This document shows, piece by piece, positions 44,761 to 54,152 of a stretch of 64,000 bases of DNA (its first letter is position 1; each line of letters begins with the position of its first letter). Made by a program: the position numbers and the translations under genes. The notes below the pieces were generated by a model. That model worked only from the letters and a program-made list of their open reading frames with translations. It searched no databases and was not told the DNA's origin. The stretch lies in NCBI RefSeq assembly GCF_900499075.1, contig NZ_UIHC01000003.1:62001-126000 (forward strand), written 5' to 3'. This DNA is from Roseinatronobacter ekhonensis (GTDB lineage: Bacteria; Pseudomonadota; Alphaproteobacteria; Rhodobacterales; Rhodobacteraceae).

Positions 44761-45080
44761 CACGCGGGCGACACGCACAGCTGTCTTTGCTGGCAGGCTT
44801 GATCCGCGACCGTGAACTGGCACGTTTGGGCCGGCTGGCACGCGCGCGTCAGGACATGGCAGCGCGTATCGCAAAACTGTCAACGCGGGTCGAGATTTCG
44901 GACGATCCAGCGCTGAATGCCGCGAGGCTGGCGCATGCCCGCTGGGCAGAGCAGCAGCGCATACGCCTGAACCAGACCTTAGCCCGCCAAAGCGCTGCGG
45001 TCGCCGAGCAAAAACCAAGGGCCGCGCGCGCCCTTGGCCGCACATTAGCGCTGCAAAAACTGGCCGCGCGCAAACCCTAG
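44757..45080 (+). CDS. Small helical protein, FliJ-like by position and composition
   Basis: 107 residues, overlapping the flhB stop by 4 bp. Almost wholly helical, rich in Arg, Ala, Leu and Gln, with heptad-like spacing, so a coiled coil is likely. FliJ, the export chaperone-escort, has this nature and is otherwise absent here, but there is no clear sequence match and it is shorter than FliJ. The frame runs open upstream inside flhB; ATG 44757 is the sensible start. Confidence 0.6.
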   Translation: MTRGRHAQLSLLAGLIRDRELARLGRLARARQDMAARIAKLSTRVEISDDPALNAARLAHARWAEQQRIRLNQTLARQSAAVAEQKPRAARALGRTLALQKLAARKP

Positions 45081-45085
45081 GCCGG

Positions 45086-46330
45086 TCAGCCGATCACCCA
45101 CTCACCCTTGCGCATCAGCGGTACAGGGTCCATGTCCGCGCGCATACCGTCGACATCCGTGCGCCCGTCGCCGATCATCCAATCCACATGGATCAGGCTT
45201 TTATTGCCGCCGCGCGCCGCGATATCTTCGGGCGTCAAGTCACTGCCCTCCAGACAAGAGGCGTAGCATTGCCCCATGGCAATATGCGAGGCGGCGTTTT
45301 CATCAAACAACGTGTTGTAAAACAGATGCCCGCATTGCGACACGGGAGAGCTGTGCGGCACCAACGCCACCTCGCCCAAACGCGCCGCGCCCTCATCTGT
45401 TGCGATCATCTGCGACAAAACATCCTGTCCGCGCGCTGCACGCGCCTCGACCGCGCGTCCGGCTTCGAACCGCATCTCGATCCCCTCTATCAGCGTTCCC
45501 TGATGCGACAGCGGTTTTGTCGCACGCACCACGCCGTCCACTTTGCCCGCATGCGGGGTCGTGAACACCTCTTCGGTCGGGATATTGGGGTTGCAGGTCA
45601 CACCGTTGCGCGCGCGGCTTGCGCCGCCCTGCCAGAAATGCCCCTCTGCCAGCCCGATGCGCAGATCGGTGCCCTGCCCGGAAAACTGCAACGCGTCGAA
45701 ACGCGCCGCGTTCAACACCTCACAGCGCTTGGCCAATGCAGCATTATGCGCGCTCCAGGCGGCGACCGGGTCCTCCTGATCAATACGCGCGGTCTGCGCG
45801 ATAGACTGCGCAAGCCGCGCCAACGCCTCTGCGGGGGGCAGGTCGGGAAAAATGCGCGCAGCCCACGCAGGCGTCGGGCAGGCCATGATTGACCAGTTGA
45901 TGCGAAAATCAGAGATATGCATCAGCGCGGGTCGATATGCGGCCGCGTTGGCACGGTTGGCACGACCAACGCGGGCGCTGTCCTGATCGGACAACAAAAA
46001 CGGATCCTCACCCACAAGCGCCAGTCGGGCGGCGCCGTTTTCATAGGCCTGCGCCATCCCGTCATAAAGCCATGCCGGCGCGTGGTCGAACCCCGCATCA
46101 TGGCCATGCGCATATCGCGCGCGCGCGATGTCGCCATCGCTCAGGATGGGCGTGACCAGGCGTGCGCCCGCGCTGTAGGCTTCGGCCGCAATCGCCCGCG
46201 CCAGCGGCAAAGCCGCGGTCGGCGCGGTCATGACCAATTCCTGATCGGGTTGCAGGTTCAATCCCACCCGCACCGACAAGCGGGCCAGTGCCGCCATCAT
46301 GTCAGGTTCCAGTTCGGTCGCGTCACGCAT
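45086..46330 (-). CDS. Aminopeptidase, M29 family
   Basis: 414 residues. Thermophilic-type metallo-aminopeptidase (AmpS/PepS family). The family landmarks are GTDLRIGLAEGHFWQGG, CNPNIPTEEVFTTP and the C-terminal NKSLIHVDWMIG. Start ATG 46330 with GGAGG close upstream; ATG 46342 is possible. It sits leftward between the two flagellar blocks, directly downstream of fliL, so it may be read from the flagellar transcript. Confidence 0.9.
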   Translation of the reverse strand: MRDATELEPDMMAALARLSVRVGLNLQPDQELVMTAPTAALPLARAIAAEAYSAGARLVTPILSDGDIARARYAHGHDAGFDHAPAWLYDGMAQAYENGAARLALVGEDPFLLSDQDSARVGRANRANAAAYRPALMHISDFRINWSIMACPTPAWAARIFPDLPPAEALARLAQSIAQTARIDQEDPVAAWSAHNAALAKRCEVLNAARFDALQFSGQGTDLRIGLAEGHFWQGGASRARNGVTCNPNIPTEEVFTTPHAGKVDGVVRATKPLSHQGTLIEGIEMRFEAGRAVEARAARGQDVLSQMIATDEGAARLGEVALVPHSSPVSQCGHLFYNTLFDENAASHIAMGQCYASCLEGSDLTPEDIAARGGNKSLIHVDWMIGDGRTDVDGMRADMDPVPLMRKGEWVIG

Positions 46331-46377
46331 TCCAGCCTCCATTCTTTTGCGAAAGCTGGGCCAAGCAGCGGGTGGGG

Positions 46378-46839
46378 TCAAGCGCCGTTGCGCAGGATAT
46401 TCGTGATCAACACTTCAAAGACGACCCGGCGGCCCATGACCTGCGTTGCCGCTTCCAACAGGGACTTTCGCAACAGTGCCATATTGTTGCTCGAGGTGAA
46501 CATCCCCTCGAACCCGCCGATATTGGCATGGTCGAACAGAATTTGCAGCATTCGGTCGCGCAACAAGGGTTCTTTGTCAGCGACCGCCAAGTTTGCGGTA
46601 TCGTCAATCTCCAGCGCAAGTTCGATCACGATAATAGAGGTGACGCTGCCCTGCTCGACAATCGGCACCAGGAACTGGCCCTCCAGCACATAAAGCTCGG
46701 TCACGGGCGCGTCTATGGGCGGCGGGGGTGCTGCGCCATCCTCGCTAGGCGGTTCGGGCGCGGGCCGCAAAGCAAAGCCCGCCCCAACGCCCCCACCAAG
46801 GCCCAGCAGAATCAACACGATAGGAAGGATCTTGGCCAT
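46378..46839 (-). CDS. fliL: Flagellar basal-body protein FliL
   Basis: 153 residues: a single N-terminal membrane helix (about 4-26), a proline-rich linker, then the periplasmic domain with YVLEGQFLVPIVEQG and the C-terminal VVFEVLITNIL, matching FliL. FliL surrounds the stator and affects torque. ATG 46839 follows GAGGGC. Last clear flagellar gene of the leftward block. Confidence 0.82.
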   Translation of the reverse strand: MAKILPIVLILLGLGGGVGAGFALRPAPEPPSEDGAAPPPPIDAPVTELYVLEGQFLVPIVEQGSVTSIIVIELALEIDDTANLAVADKEPLLRDRMLQILFDHANIGGFEGMFTSSNNMALLRKSLLEAATQVMGRRVVFEVLITNILRNGA

Positions 46840-46860
46840 GGTGCCCTCTTTCAAAGCCCC

Positions 46861-47586
46861 TCAGAAAGGCGTGACAATCTCAAGGATCTGCGCCCCGTAG
46901 CGAGGTTGCTGCATGCTGGAGATGACGCCCCGCCCGCCATAAGAAATGCGTGCATTCGCGATCTTGTCGTAGCCGATCTCGTTCTTGCGCGAGATATCTT
47001 CGGGGCGCACATAGCCGGTCACAAGCAGCTCTCGCAGCTCGTGGTTAACCCGGACTTCCTGCCGCCCTTCGATGCGCATGATGTTGTTGGGCAGACGTTC
47101 GACCACGGTCGAGGCGACGCGCAGGGTCAGTTGCTCGTTGCGGCTGACACTGCCATTGCCGGAAAAATCGCTGGCCCCTTCGGTGCTGGCTCCCGCCGCA
47201 ATGCTAAGGCCGCCCGGCAAACGCCGGTCGATCGCTTCGGGTATCCCGAACAGTGACGGGCCCGCCATACTGGTAGAGCCCGACCGCCCGCGCGCCGTGG
47301 AATTCGAAATTTGCGCACTGTCGTCGATCTCGATGACCACGGTCAGAATATCACCCGGACCAGAGGCGCGGCGGTCGCCCAGCAGCGACCGTTGTCCTGC
47401 CGACCAGAGCGATGCGCGGTCCGGCGGCGCTTCGGCCGTTGCCTCTTCGGGCAAGGGCATCCGGTAGAGTGCAGCATGCTCAAAGCTGTCCTCGGGCGCG
47501 GTGAAAGCGGGGGCGCGGCCCACTTCGGACAACGGCTCGCAAGCCATGAGAGACAGGCACGAAAGGCAAATCAGGACAGGTCGCAT
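46861..47586 (-). CDS. flgH: Flagellar L-ring protein FlgH
   Basis: 241 residues. Lipoprotein signal with lipobox LSLMAC, Cys 16 or so, anchoring the L-ring in the outer membrane. The ILTVVIEIDDSAQISNST and GYVRPEDISRKNEI blocks are FlgH hallmarks. ATG 47586 has AAAGGA 6 bases upstream; ATG 47592 abuts that site. Follows flgA by 31 bp. Confidence 0.96.
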   Translation of the reverse strand: MRPVLICLSCLSLMACEPLSEVGRAPAFTAPEDSFEHAALYRMPLPEEATAEAPPDRASLWSAGQRSLLGDRRASGPGDILTVVIEIDDSAQISNSTARGRSGSTSMAGPSLFGIPEAIDRRLPGGLSIAAGASTEGASDFSGNGSVSRNEQLTLRVASTVVERLPNNIMRIEGRQEVRVNHELRELLVTGYVRPEDISRKNEIGYDKIANARISYGGRGVISSMQQPRYGAQILEIVTPF

Positions 47587-47617
47587 CGGCATTCCTTTGT
47601 TGGGGCAAAGCGGGCAG

Positions 47618-48043
47618 TCATGGGGCGAGCATCCCGCCGACCTCGACCTGCCCGAAACTGGTCACGCGCGCCTGAACGGATTGGCGCGACGTGCTGTTCA
47701 TGACCGTCACACTGTCGCCCAGCGCCGCGCGACCCAGCGCGCGCCCCTCGGACAAAATGGTCAACCCGCCCTGACGGTAGATCATGACGACGGTCTCGTT
47801 GCGCTCGACCACCGCTGCGGGGCCAAGGTCGGCCAGTCGCACGGGGCGGCCCGGATAGATGGCAACGCGCGCTTCCAACCCCACGACCTGCATGGGGTCG
47901 CTGGCAACCCCTGGCTGCGACCCGCGCTGCACCTCGACATCGACGGCGCGCAACACCTCGGCGGGACGGATAAGCCGGGTCGCGACCAGCGCATCGGCAA
48001 AAGCGGGCCACGGCAGGATAAGCGCCAGAAGCAACAGTTTCAT
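47618..48043 (-). CDS. flgA: Flagellar P-ring assembly chaperone FlgA
   Basis: 141 residues. Signal peptide MKLLLLALILPWPAFA, then the SAF domain (GRPVRLADLGPA region). Helps P-ring formation by FlgI in the periplasm. Start overlaps the flgG stop (TGATG). A short form of the family, as usual in Rhodobacteraceae. Confidence 0.93.
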   Translation of the reverse strand: MKLLLLALILPWPAFADALVATRLIRPAEVLRAVDVEVQRGSQPGVASDPMQVVGLEARVAIYPGRPVRLADLGPAAVVERNETVVMIYRQGGLTILSEGRALGRAALGDSVTVMNSTSRQSVQARVTSFGQVEVGGMLAP

Positions 48044-48828
48044 CAGCGCACCTGCGCCGTTGCGCCCATCATCTGGTCTGCCGCCGTGATGACCTTTGCG
48101 TTCAATTCGTATCCGCGCTGCGCCTTTATGAGTTCAGTCATCTCGCGCACCGGATCGACGGAACTTTCTTCCAGATATCCCTGGCGCAAGGTGCCAAGCC
48201 CGTCCTGCCCCGGCACGCCCTGAATGGCAGGCCCAGAGGCTTCGGTTTCGAGAAACAGGTTCGAGCCGATCGCCTCCAGCCCCTTTTCATTGGTGAAATT
48301 GGCAAGGTTCAACTGCCCCAGCCGTTGCGGCTGCACATTACCGATGAAATAGGCGTATATCTCGCCCTCGGAATTTACCGACAGGTCGCGCGCATCATTG
48401 GGGATGACGATGCCCGGCGCGACCTCATACCCTTCGGAATTGACAATCAGGCCGTCGCCCGTGCGCTTTAGGCCGCCGTCACGGGTAAAGGCGGCCTCTC
48501 CACTCGGCAGGGTCACTTGCAAATAGCCCTTGCCCTCTATTGCGACATCCAGATCGTTGCCGGTATAGGTTGATGCCCCTTGCTGCATTTGCATGCTGAC
48601 CGCCGCCGGACGCACGCCAAGACCCACCTGCACACCAGTGGGCAGCACGGTGCCATCGGCGGCAGTGATAGCGCCGGCGCGGGCGAATTGCTGGTAGTGC
48701 AGATCGGCGAATTCGGCGCGGCGGGCGTTGTAGCCCGTGGTGCTCATATTCGCGAGGTTGTTGGAAATCGTATCGACGCGCATTTGCTGTGCGGTCATGC
48801 CGGTTGCGGCAATTTGCAGGGCTTTCAT
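48043..48828 (-). CDS. flgG: Flagellar distal rod protein FlgG
   Basis: 261 residues. The rod-protein N-terminal motif (GMTAQQMRVDTISNNLANMSTTGY) and the C-terminal ELIKAQRGYELNAKVI coiled-coil segment are complete (the former quoted in two parts of the same helix: GMTAQQMRVDT, ISNNLANMSTTGY). Exported by the type III system, no signal peptide. Confidence 0.96.
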   Translation of the reverse strand: MKALQIAATGMTAQQMRVDTISNNLANMSTTGYNARRAEFADLHYQQFARAGAITAADGTVLPTGVQVGLGVRPAAVSMQMQQGASTYTGNDLDVAIEGKGYLQVTLPSGEAAFTRDGGLKRTGDGLIVNSEGYEVAPGIVIPNDARDLSVNSEGEIYAYFIGNVQPQRLGQLNLANFTNEKGLEAIGSNLFLETEASGPAIQGVPGQDGLGTLRQGYLEESSVDPVREMTELIKAQRGYELNAKVITAADQMMGATAQVR

Positions 48829-48846
48829 TCGGACCTCCGGTTCGGG

Positions 48847-49563
48847 TTAACGGCCAAGCGTCTGGATGACGCCCTTGATCCGTTCATCTTCGCGTTGCAT
48901 CAGGCTTTGACCCCTCTCATAGGCGCGCTGCACGTCGATCATGCGCGACATCTCCAGCATCGGGTCAACATTCGAGTCCTCCAGAAACCCTTGCAGGATT
49001 TGCGGCGCTTCGACCGGGATAACCTCTCCCTCAACCGCGAACAGGGTGCCCGCGGCGCGTGTCATTGTAACGGGGTCTGCGGGCGCAAAGACGCCGACCT
49101 GCCCGATTGGTGCGCCATCCGCCGAGAGGGTGCCATCGCGCGCCAGACTGACATCACGGGCATCGGGGGGAACGAAAATTGGCCCACCGCCCAGATCCAG
49201 CAGGCGGTGGCCGTCGGGATTGACCAATTCACCCGCCGCATTCGGCGTAAACAGCCCCGCACGCGTCAGCCGCGGGCCTTGGGCGGTTTCAAGCTGAAAG
49301 AACCCGTCGCCTTCGACCGCGAAATCGAACCGGCCATTGGTTTGCGACAGCGCGCCCTGTATCTGGATGGTCTGGCGGGTATTGCCCAGCGCCATGGAGA
49401 CCGACGGTTCCGTCTGCCCCATTCCGACCACGTATTCCGAAAACAGCACGCCTTCCTTGCGGTAGCCCGTGGTCGCGGAATTGGCGATGTTATGCGCCAC
49501 CACCTGCAATTCGCGGCGCAAGCCCGACATGCGGGTAAGCATGACATAAGATGCGTTGTCCAT
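48847..49563 (-). CDS. flgF: Flagellar proximal rod protein FlgF
   Basis: 238 residues, with the same rod-protein plan as FlgG: VVAHNIANSATTGYRK at the N-terminus and MSRMIDVQRAYERGQSLM at the C-terminus. 18 bp before flgG in the transcript, 2 bp after the fliQ stop side. Confidence 0.94.
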   Translation of the reverse strand: MDNASYVMLTRMSGLRRELQVVAHNIANSATTGYRKEGVLFSEYVVGMGQTEPSVSMALGNTRQTIQIQGALSQTNGRFDFAVEGDGFFQLETAQGPRLTRAGLFTPNAAGELVNPDGHRLLDLGGGPIFVPPDARDVSLARDGTLSADGAPIGQVGVFAPADPVTMTRAAGTLFAVEGEVIPVEAPQILQGFLEDSNVDPMLEMSRMIDVQRAYERGQSLMQREDERIKGVIQTLGR

Positions 49564-49565
49564 GC

Positions 49566-49832
49566 TCAGCCCCCCGCGATCAGTGGCAGGATTTCATCGT
49601 GCAAAAACCCGACCAGAGTGGCGGTCATGAAACTCATGGACGCCCAGAAAACCAGAACGATGGCCAGCAGCTTTGGCACGAATGTTAGCGACATCTCCTG
49701 AATCGAGGTGAGCGCCTGAAACAGCCCGACACCCACGCCCGCCACCAATGCCGCGCCAAGGATGGGGGCTGAAATCAGCGTGCCGATCCATAGGCCCTGA
49801 CGGAGCGTGTCGAAAAAGATCACCTCATCCAT
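49566..49832 (-). CDS. fliQ: Flagellar export protein FliQ
   Basis: 88 residues, the standard length. Two membrane helices, with GVGVGLFQALTSIQEMSLTF (family signature). Part of the FliPQR channel. The frame is open upstream to 50093 as a shadow of fliE; ATG 49832 is the family start. Sits 4 bp after fliE, away from fliR. Confidence 0.95.
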   Translation of the reverse strand: MDEVIFFDTLRQGLWIGTLISAPILGAALVAGVGVGLFQALTSIQEMSLTFVPKLLAIVLVFWASMSFMTATLVGFLHDEILPLIAGG

Positions 49833-49836
49833 CGCG

Positions 49837-50127
49837 TCAGACCGGCATGCGCAGAATTTCAAGATACGCCTCGACCACGCGGTCGCGCACGCTGACGGCG
49901 GTTTGCACCGCCAGCTCGGTATCGGCCAGCGCCTGCACCAGCGCATGCGGGTCGGCACCGCTGACCATGGACGCGGTCGCGGCCTGTTCAGACGCTTGCA
50001 AGCCCGAGACGAAACTGCCCATGGCTTGCCCGAAAGCCGCTTCGGCGCGCGGCTGCGGCGCGCCGGGTTGGGCCGCGTCGCGGGCACGGTCATAGCCGTT
50101 AATGGCCAGAGATGAGGGAATTTGCAT
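49837..50127 (-). CDS. fliE: Flagellar MS-ring/rod junction protein FliE
   Basis: 96 residues. The C-terminal signature ADTELAVQTAVSVRDRVVEA then YLEILRMPV is FliE. Links the MS ring to the rod. Between flgC and fliQ, as usual in alphaproteobacteria. Confidence 0.95.
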   Translation of the reverse strand: MQIPSSLAINGYDRARDAAQPGAPQPRAEAAFGQAMGSFVSGLQASEQAATASMVSGADPHALVQALADTELAVQTAVSVRDRVVEAYLEILRMPV

Positions 50128-50144
50128 GGTTCAATATCCTTTGG

Positions 50145-50537
50145 TTAACGGCGCAACAGGTCGAGCAGGCTTTGCGACATCTGCCGCGCCTGATCGAACA
50201 TCGCCAGATTGGCCTCGTAGCTGCGCCCGGCCTCGCGGGCATCGGCCATTTCGACCATCGTGTTCACGGTGGAGCCCCGGTAATACCCGTCCTCATCGGC
50301 GAGCGCGTGGCCGGGGTCGTAGATGCGCGGCAGCTCGCCCCGGTCCAGTTGCACCGGGCCTGCGGCCACAGTGGTCACATGGCGCGCACGGTCCAGTTGG
50401 GCGGTGAAGTCGATGGTTTTGCGCCGGTAGCCCGGCGTGTCGGCATTTGCGATATTCTCGGTTACATGGCGCATGCGGCGCGATTGCGCATCCATGCCCG
50501 ACGCGGCGATGGCGAATGTGGAAAACAGGTCTGCCAT
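50145..50537 (-). CDS. flgC: Flagellar proximal rod protein FlgC
   Basis: 130 residues. N-terminal RRMRHVTENIANADTPGYRR and C-terminal ANLAMFDQARQMSQSLLDLL are rod-protein hallmarks. 8 bp after flgB. Confidence 0.95.
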   Translation of the reverse strand: MADLFSTFAIAASGMDAQSRRMRHVTENIANADTPGYRRKTIDFTAQLDRARHVTTVAAGPVQLDRGELPRIYDPGHALADEDGYYRGSTVNTMVEMADAREAGRSYEANLAMFDQARQMSQSLLDLLRR

Positions 50538-50545
50538 GATCCCCC

Positions 50546-50911
50546 CTATCGCCCGAGCGCCGTGCGCAGGATACCGCGCGCAGAGCCATAGACCGCAAGC
50601 GCCAGATCGTGCGATTGACGGGTTTCGGCGGCGCGCATCATCTCACGCTCCAGCGACACGCTATTGCCGTTGGGGGACATGGTATCGGCGGTCTCGGACA
50701 GCCGCGCGGCGGGCATATGTTGCAACCGACCCGCGCGCATTGCGTCCATCACGCCCGATTGTTGCAGATAGGCGGCAAACGGCGCCACGTCCCGGGCGCG
50801 GTAGCCCGGCGTGTCGGCATTTGCCACGTTTTGCGAGATCACGACCTGACGCTCCGCCGCGTGGCGCGCCATGGCCTGTGACAGCCGCATGATGGCTGGT
50901 GTGTCTAACAT
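50546..50911 (-). CDS. flgB: Flagellar proximal rod protein FlgB
   Basis: 121 residues. The rod motif is VVISQNVANADTPGYRARDV. First gene of the leftward flagellar operon. ATG 50911 has GGGAGAAG at 5-8 bases; the upstream ATG 50929 would add six residues and swallow that site. Divergent from fliI across 91 bp. Confidence 0.94.
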   Translation of the reverse strand: MLDTPAIMRLSQAMARHAAERQVVISQNVANADTPGYRARDVAPFAAYLQQSGVMDAMRAGRLQHMPAARLSETADTMSPNGNSVSLEREMMRAAETRQSHDLALAVYGSARGILRTALGR

Positions 50912-50958
50912 GAGGGCTTCTCCCGTCATTGCGATACACAAAGCTTTAAGCCTGATTC

Positions 50959-50976
50959 GCTTAATGTTCGGTAAGC
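50959..50976. promoter_or_regulatory. GCTTA-N8-TAAGC dyad between flgB and fliI
   Basis: Perfect 5-bp arms GCTTA/TAAGC around eight bases; the inner 16 bases CTTAATGTTCGGTAAG match CTTA-N7-GTAAG also found before the flhA operon (40008-40023). A further TTAA lies at 50946. It is 26 bp before fliI and 47 bp before flgB, so it could control both. Confidence 0.5.
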
Positions 50977-51002
50977 AAGAACGCGAATCTGGTTGGAGGA
51001 TC

Positions 51003-52325
51003 ATGGAACAGATCGAAAAACTGCGGGCCGCTGTTGCCGGGTTGCGACCGGTGCGCCTGTTCGGCCGCGTGAGCGAAAGCCACGGGCAATGCGTGGTGCT
51101 GGCGGGGCTGGAGCAAGATGCGCGGCTGGGCGATTGGGTCGCGCTGGAACCCGCGCGCGGCGCCCCGATCGGCGGCGAGGTGGTGAAGCTGGAAGGCGAT
51201 GCCGTCCACGTCTTCCCCAATGGGGAGCCCTCGGGGCTGGCCTTGGGCGACCGCGCGGAACTGGTCGGCCCGCGCCATCTGGCCCCCGATGACAGCTGGA
51301 TCGGACGTGTGATAGACCCGTTCGGCCAGCCGCTGGACGGGCGACCACTGGCCGCGGGTGCGCGCCCCCGCCCGGTGACGGCCCCGCCGCCTGCGCCCGC
51401 GCGGCGGGGTCGGCTTGGCCAACGGCTCGACACGGGCATGGCCGTGTTCAATACGTTCCTGCCGCTGGTCCAAGGCCAGCGCATCGGCCTGTTTGCCGGT
51501 TCGGGCGTGGGCAAAACCATGCTGCTAGGCAATTTCGCACGGCTGGTGGAGGCCGATGTCGTGGTCATCGGGCTGATTGGAGAACGCGGCCGCGAATTGC
51601 GCGAGTTCGTCGAGGATGTGCTGGGCGAGGACGGGCTGAAACGCGCGGTCATTGTGACCGCCACGTCCGACCAGCCCGCGCTGACCCGCAAACGCTGCGC
51701 CGAAGCCGCGATGGCCGTGGCCGAACATTTCCGCGATCAGGGCAAGCATGTGCTGCTATTGGCCGACAGCGTCACACGCATGGCCGAAGCGCACCGCGAA
51801 GTGGCCCTTGCCCGCGGCGAAAGTGCCAGCTTGCGGGGCTTTCCCCCGTCGCTGTCGCACCGCATTATGGCGCTGGCGGAGCGCGCAGGGCCGGGCGCAG
51901 ACGGGGTGGGCGCGATCACCGCGATTTTCACGGTTCTGGTCGCCGGGTCTGACATGGAGGAACCGGTGGCCGACATCCTGCGCGGGGTGCTGGATGGTCA
52001 TGTCGTCATGGACCGCGCCATCGCCGAGCGCGGGCGGTTTCCGGCGGTGGATGTGCTGCGCTCTGTCAGCCGGTCGCTGCCGCGCGCGGCCAACCCCGAG
52101 GAAAACGCACGCCTTTCCGAAGGCCGGCGCCTTTTGGGCGCCTATGACCGGTCAGAGGTGATGATACAGGCGGGGCTGTATGAGGCGGGATCGGACCCGT
52201 TGGTTGACCGCGCCGTGGCTGTCTGGCCGGCGCTGGATGCGTTTATGGGCGAAATGGCCCCGCATGGGGTGCGCGGGGCATTCGCGAAGCTTGCGCAATG
52301 CCTGGAGCCGCCCACAAAGGGCTAA
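51003..52325 (+). CDS. fliI: Flagellar export ATPase FliI
   Basis: 440 residues. F1-beta-like ATPase of the export apparatus. Walker A GLFAGSGVGKTMLL, Walker B VLLLADSVTRMAEAHREVAL and GFPPSLSHRI are complete. The start is ATG 51003 after TGGAGGATC; the frame upstream to 50871 is a shadow of flgB. Its partners fliH and fliJ are not adjacent. Confidence 0.96.
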   Translation: MEQIEKLRAAVAGLRPVRLFGRVSESHGQCVVLAGLEQDARLGDWVALEPARGAPIGGEVVKLEGDAVHVFPNGEPSGLALGDRAELVGPRHLAPDDSWIGRVIDPFGQPLDGRPLAAGARPRPVTAPPPAPARRGRLGQRLDTGMAVFNTFLPLVQGQRIGLFAGSGVGKTMLLGNFARLVEADVVVIGLIGERGRELREFVEDVLGEDGLKRAVIVTATSDQPALTRKRCAEAAMAVAEHFRDQGKHVLLLADSVTRMAEAHREVALARGESASLRGFPPSLSHRIMALAERAGPGADGVGAITAIFTVLVAGSDMEEPVADILRGVLDGHVVMDRAIAERGRFPAVDVLRSVSRSLPRAANPEENARLSEGRRLLGAYDRSEVMIQAGLYEAGSDPLVDRAVAVWPALDAFMGEMAPHGVRGAFAKLAQCLEPPTKG

Positions 52326-52393
52326 GAGAGGGGTTTTCCCTTGGCCGCGATAGGTCTACACCCGTGATCGAAACAGGGTTCATGAGGGCATAG

Positions 52394-54109
52394 ATGGCGC
52401 GCATCCTGATTACATCGGCCTTGCCGTATATCAACGGTATCAAGCATCTGGGCAACCTTGTGGGCAGCCAGTTGCCCGCCGATCTGTATGCGCGCTACAT
52501 GCGGGCGCGCGGGCACGAGGTGATGTTCATCTGCGCCACCGACGAGCATGGCACACCCGCCGAACTGGCCGCCGCCAAAACCGGGCAGCCCGTGGCCGCC
52601 TATTGCGCCGAAATGCACGACACGCAGGCCGAACTGGCGCGCGGGTTCCGGCTGTCTTTCGACCATTACGGGCGCTCGTCCAGCCCGCAGAACCACGCTT
52701 TGACACAGCATTTGGCCGCCAAGCTGGGAGAGGCCGGGCTGATCGAGGAAGTGAGCGAAAGCCAGGTCTATTCGATCACCGATGGCCGCTTCCTGCCCGA
52801 CCGCTACATAGAGGGCACCTGCCCCAATTGCGGCTATGAGCGCGCGCGCGGCGATCAGTGCGAAAACTGCACCAAGCAGTTGGACCCGACCGATCTGGTC
52901 AACCCGCGCTCTGCCATTTCCGGCGCGACCGATCTGGAGGTGCGCGAAACCAAGCACCTGTTCCTGCGGCAATCCACGCTGCGTGACCGATTGGACCAGT
53001 GGATCGACAGCCAGAACGGCTGGCCGGTGCTGACCACGTCCATTGCCAAGAAATGGCTGCATGACGGCAACGGCTTGCAGGACCGGGGCATCACCCGCGA
53101 TCTGGATTGGGGCGTGCCCGCACAGTTTGACGGAGCACCCTGGCAGGGCATGGACGGCAAGGTGTTCTATGTCTGGTTCGACGCGCCCATCGAGTACATC
53201 GCTGCCACCGCCGAATGGGCCGAAGCGCAAGGCTTGGATGACTGTGCATGGCGGCGCTGGTGGCGCACCGACGACGGGGCCGATGATGTGCGCTATGTGC
53301 AGTTCATGGGCAAGGATAACGTGCCGTTCCACACGCTCAGCTTTCCGGCCACGCTGATGGGGTCGGGCGAGCCTTGGAAGATGGTCGATTACATCAAGTC
53401 CTTTAATTACCTGAACTATGATGGCGGACAGTTTTCCACGTCCTTGGGGCGCGGCGTGTTCATGGATCAGGCCCTGTCGCTGCTGCCCGCCGATTACTGG
53501 CGCTGGTGGCTTTTGTCCCACGCGCCCGAAAGCTCGGATGCGGAATTTACGTGGGAGAACTTCCAAGCCTCGGTCAACAAGGATCTGGCCGATGTTCTGG
53601 GCAACCTTGCCAGCCGCGTGACGAAATTCTGCCGCTCGAAATTTGGCGAGGTGGTGCCCGATGGCGGGACATACGGCCCGCGCGAGGCGCAGTTGATCAC
53701 GGACCTGACCACCCGCCTGCGCGCCTATGAGGAGCGTATGGAAGGCATGGACATCCGCAAATCTGCCACCGAATTGCGCGCGCTCTGGGTGCTGGGCAAC
53801 GAATACCTGCAAGATGCCGCACCGTGGTCGACCTACAAGACAGACCCGGAACAAGCGGCGGCGCAGATCCGGTTGGCGCTGAACCTGATCCGTGTCTACG
53901 CGATCATCTCGCGCCCGTTCATCCCCGACGCAGCCGCAAGCCTGATGGCGGCTATGGGCAGCGACGACTGGGCATGGCCCGACGATCTTGGCGCGGCTTT
54001 GGATGCTTTGCCCGCCGGTCATGCCTTTGCGGTGCCGGAGGTTCTGTTCGCCAAGATCACTGACGAGCAGCGCACCGATTGGGAAACCCGGTTCGCGGGT
54101 GCGCGATAG
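52394..54109 (+). CDS. metG: Methionyl-tRNA synthetase
   Basis: 571 residues, class I synthetase. The HIGH-type motif is HLGN (18-21). A zinc knuckle follows the connective peptide ([17 protein letters not shown]). The KMSKS position reads [13 protein letters not shown]: the first Lys is Gln and the second is Thr. FSTS loops are normal in this MetRS type, but the missing first Lys is worth noting. C-terminal anticodon domain is complete, with no tRNA-binding EMAP extension. Confidence 0.96.
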   Translation: MARILITSALPYINGIKHLGNLVGSQLPADLYARYMRARGHEVMFICATDEHGTPAELAAAKTGQPVAAYCAEMHDTQAELARGFRLSFDHYGRSSSPQNHALTQHLAAKLGEAGLIEEVSESQVYSITDGRFLPDRYIEGTCPNCGYERARGDQCENCTKQLDPTDLVNPRSAISGATDLEVRETKHLFLRQSTLRDRLDQWIDSQNGWPVLTTSIAKKWLHDGNGLQDRGITRDLDWGVPAQFDGAPWQGMDGKVFYVWFDAPIEYIAATAEWAEAQGLDDCAWRRWWRTDDGADDVRYVQFMGKDNVPFHTLSFPATLMGSGEPWKMVDYIKSFNYLNYDGGQFSTSLGRGVFMDQALSLLPADYWRWWLLSHAPESSDAEFTWENFQASVNKDLADVLGNLASRVTKFCRSKFGEVVPDGGTYGPREAQLITDLTTRLRAYEERMEGMDIRKSATELRALWVLGNEYLQDAAPWSTYKTDPEQAAAQIRLALNLIRVYAIISRPFIPDAAASLMAAMGSDDWAWPDDLGAALDALPAGHAFAVPEVLFAKITDEQRTDWETRFAGAR

Positions 54110-54152
54110 CGCGAAAAACCCCGCGCACCGAACAAAACACCGGCGAATCCGG

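Noticed and set aside
50946-50964. CtrA site before fliI from two TTAA halves
   Set aside because: The halves are 11 bases apart instead of 7, so only the GCTTA-N8-TAAGC dyad is reported.
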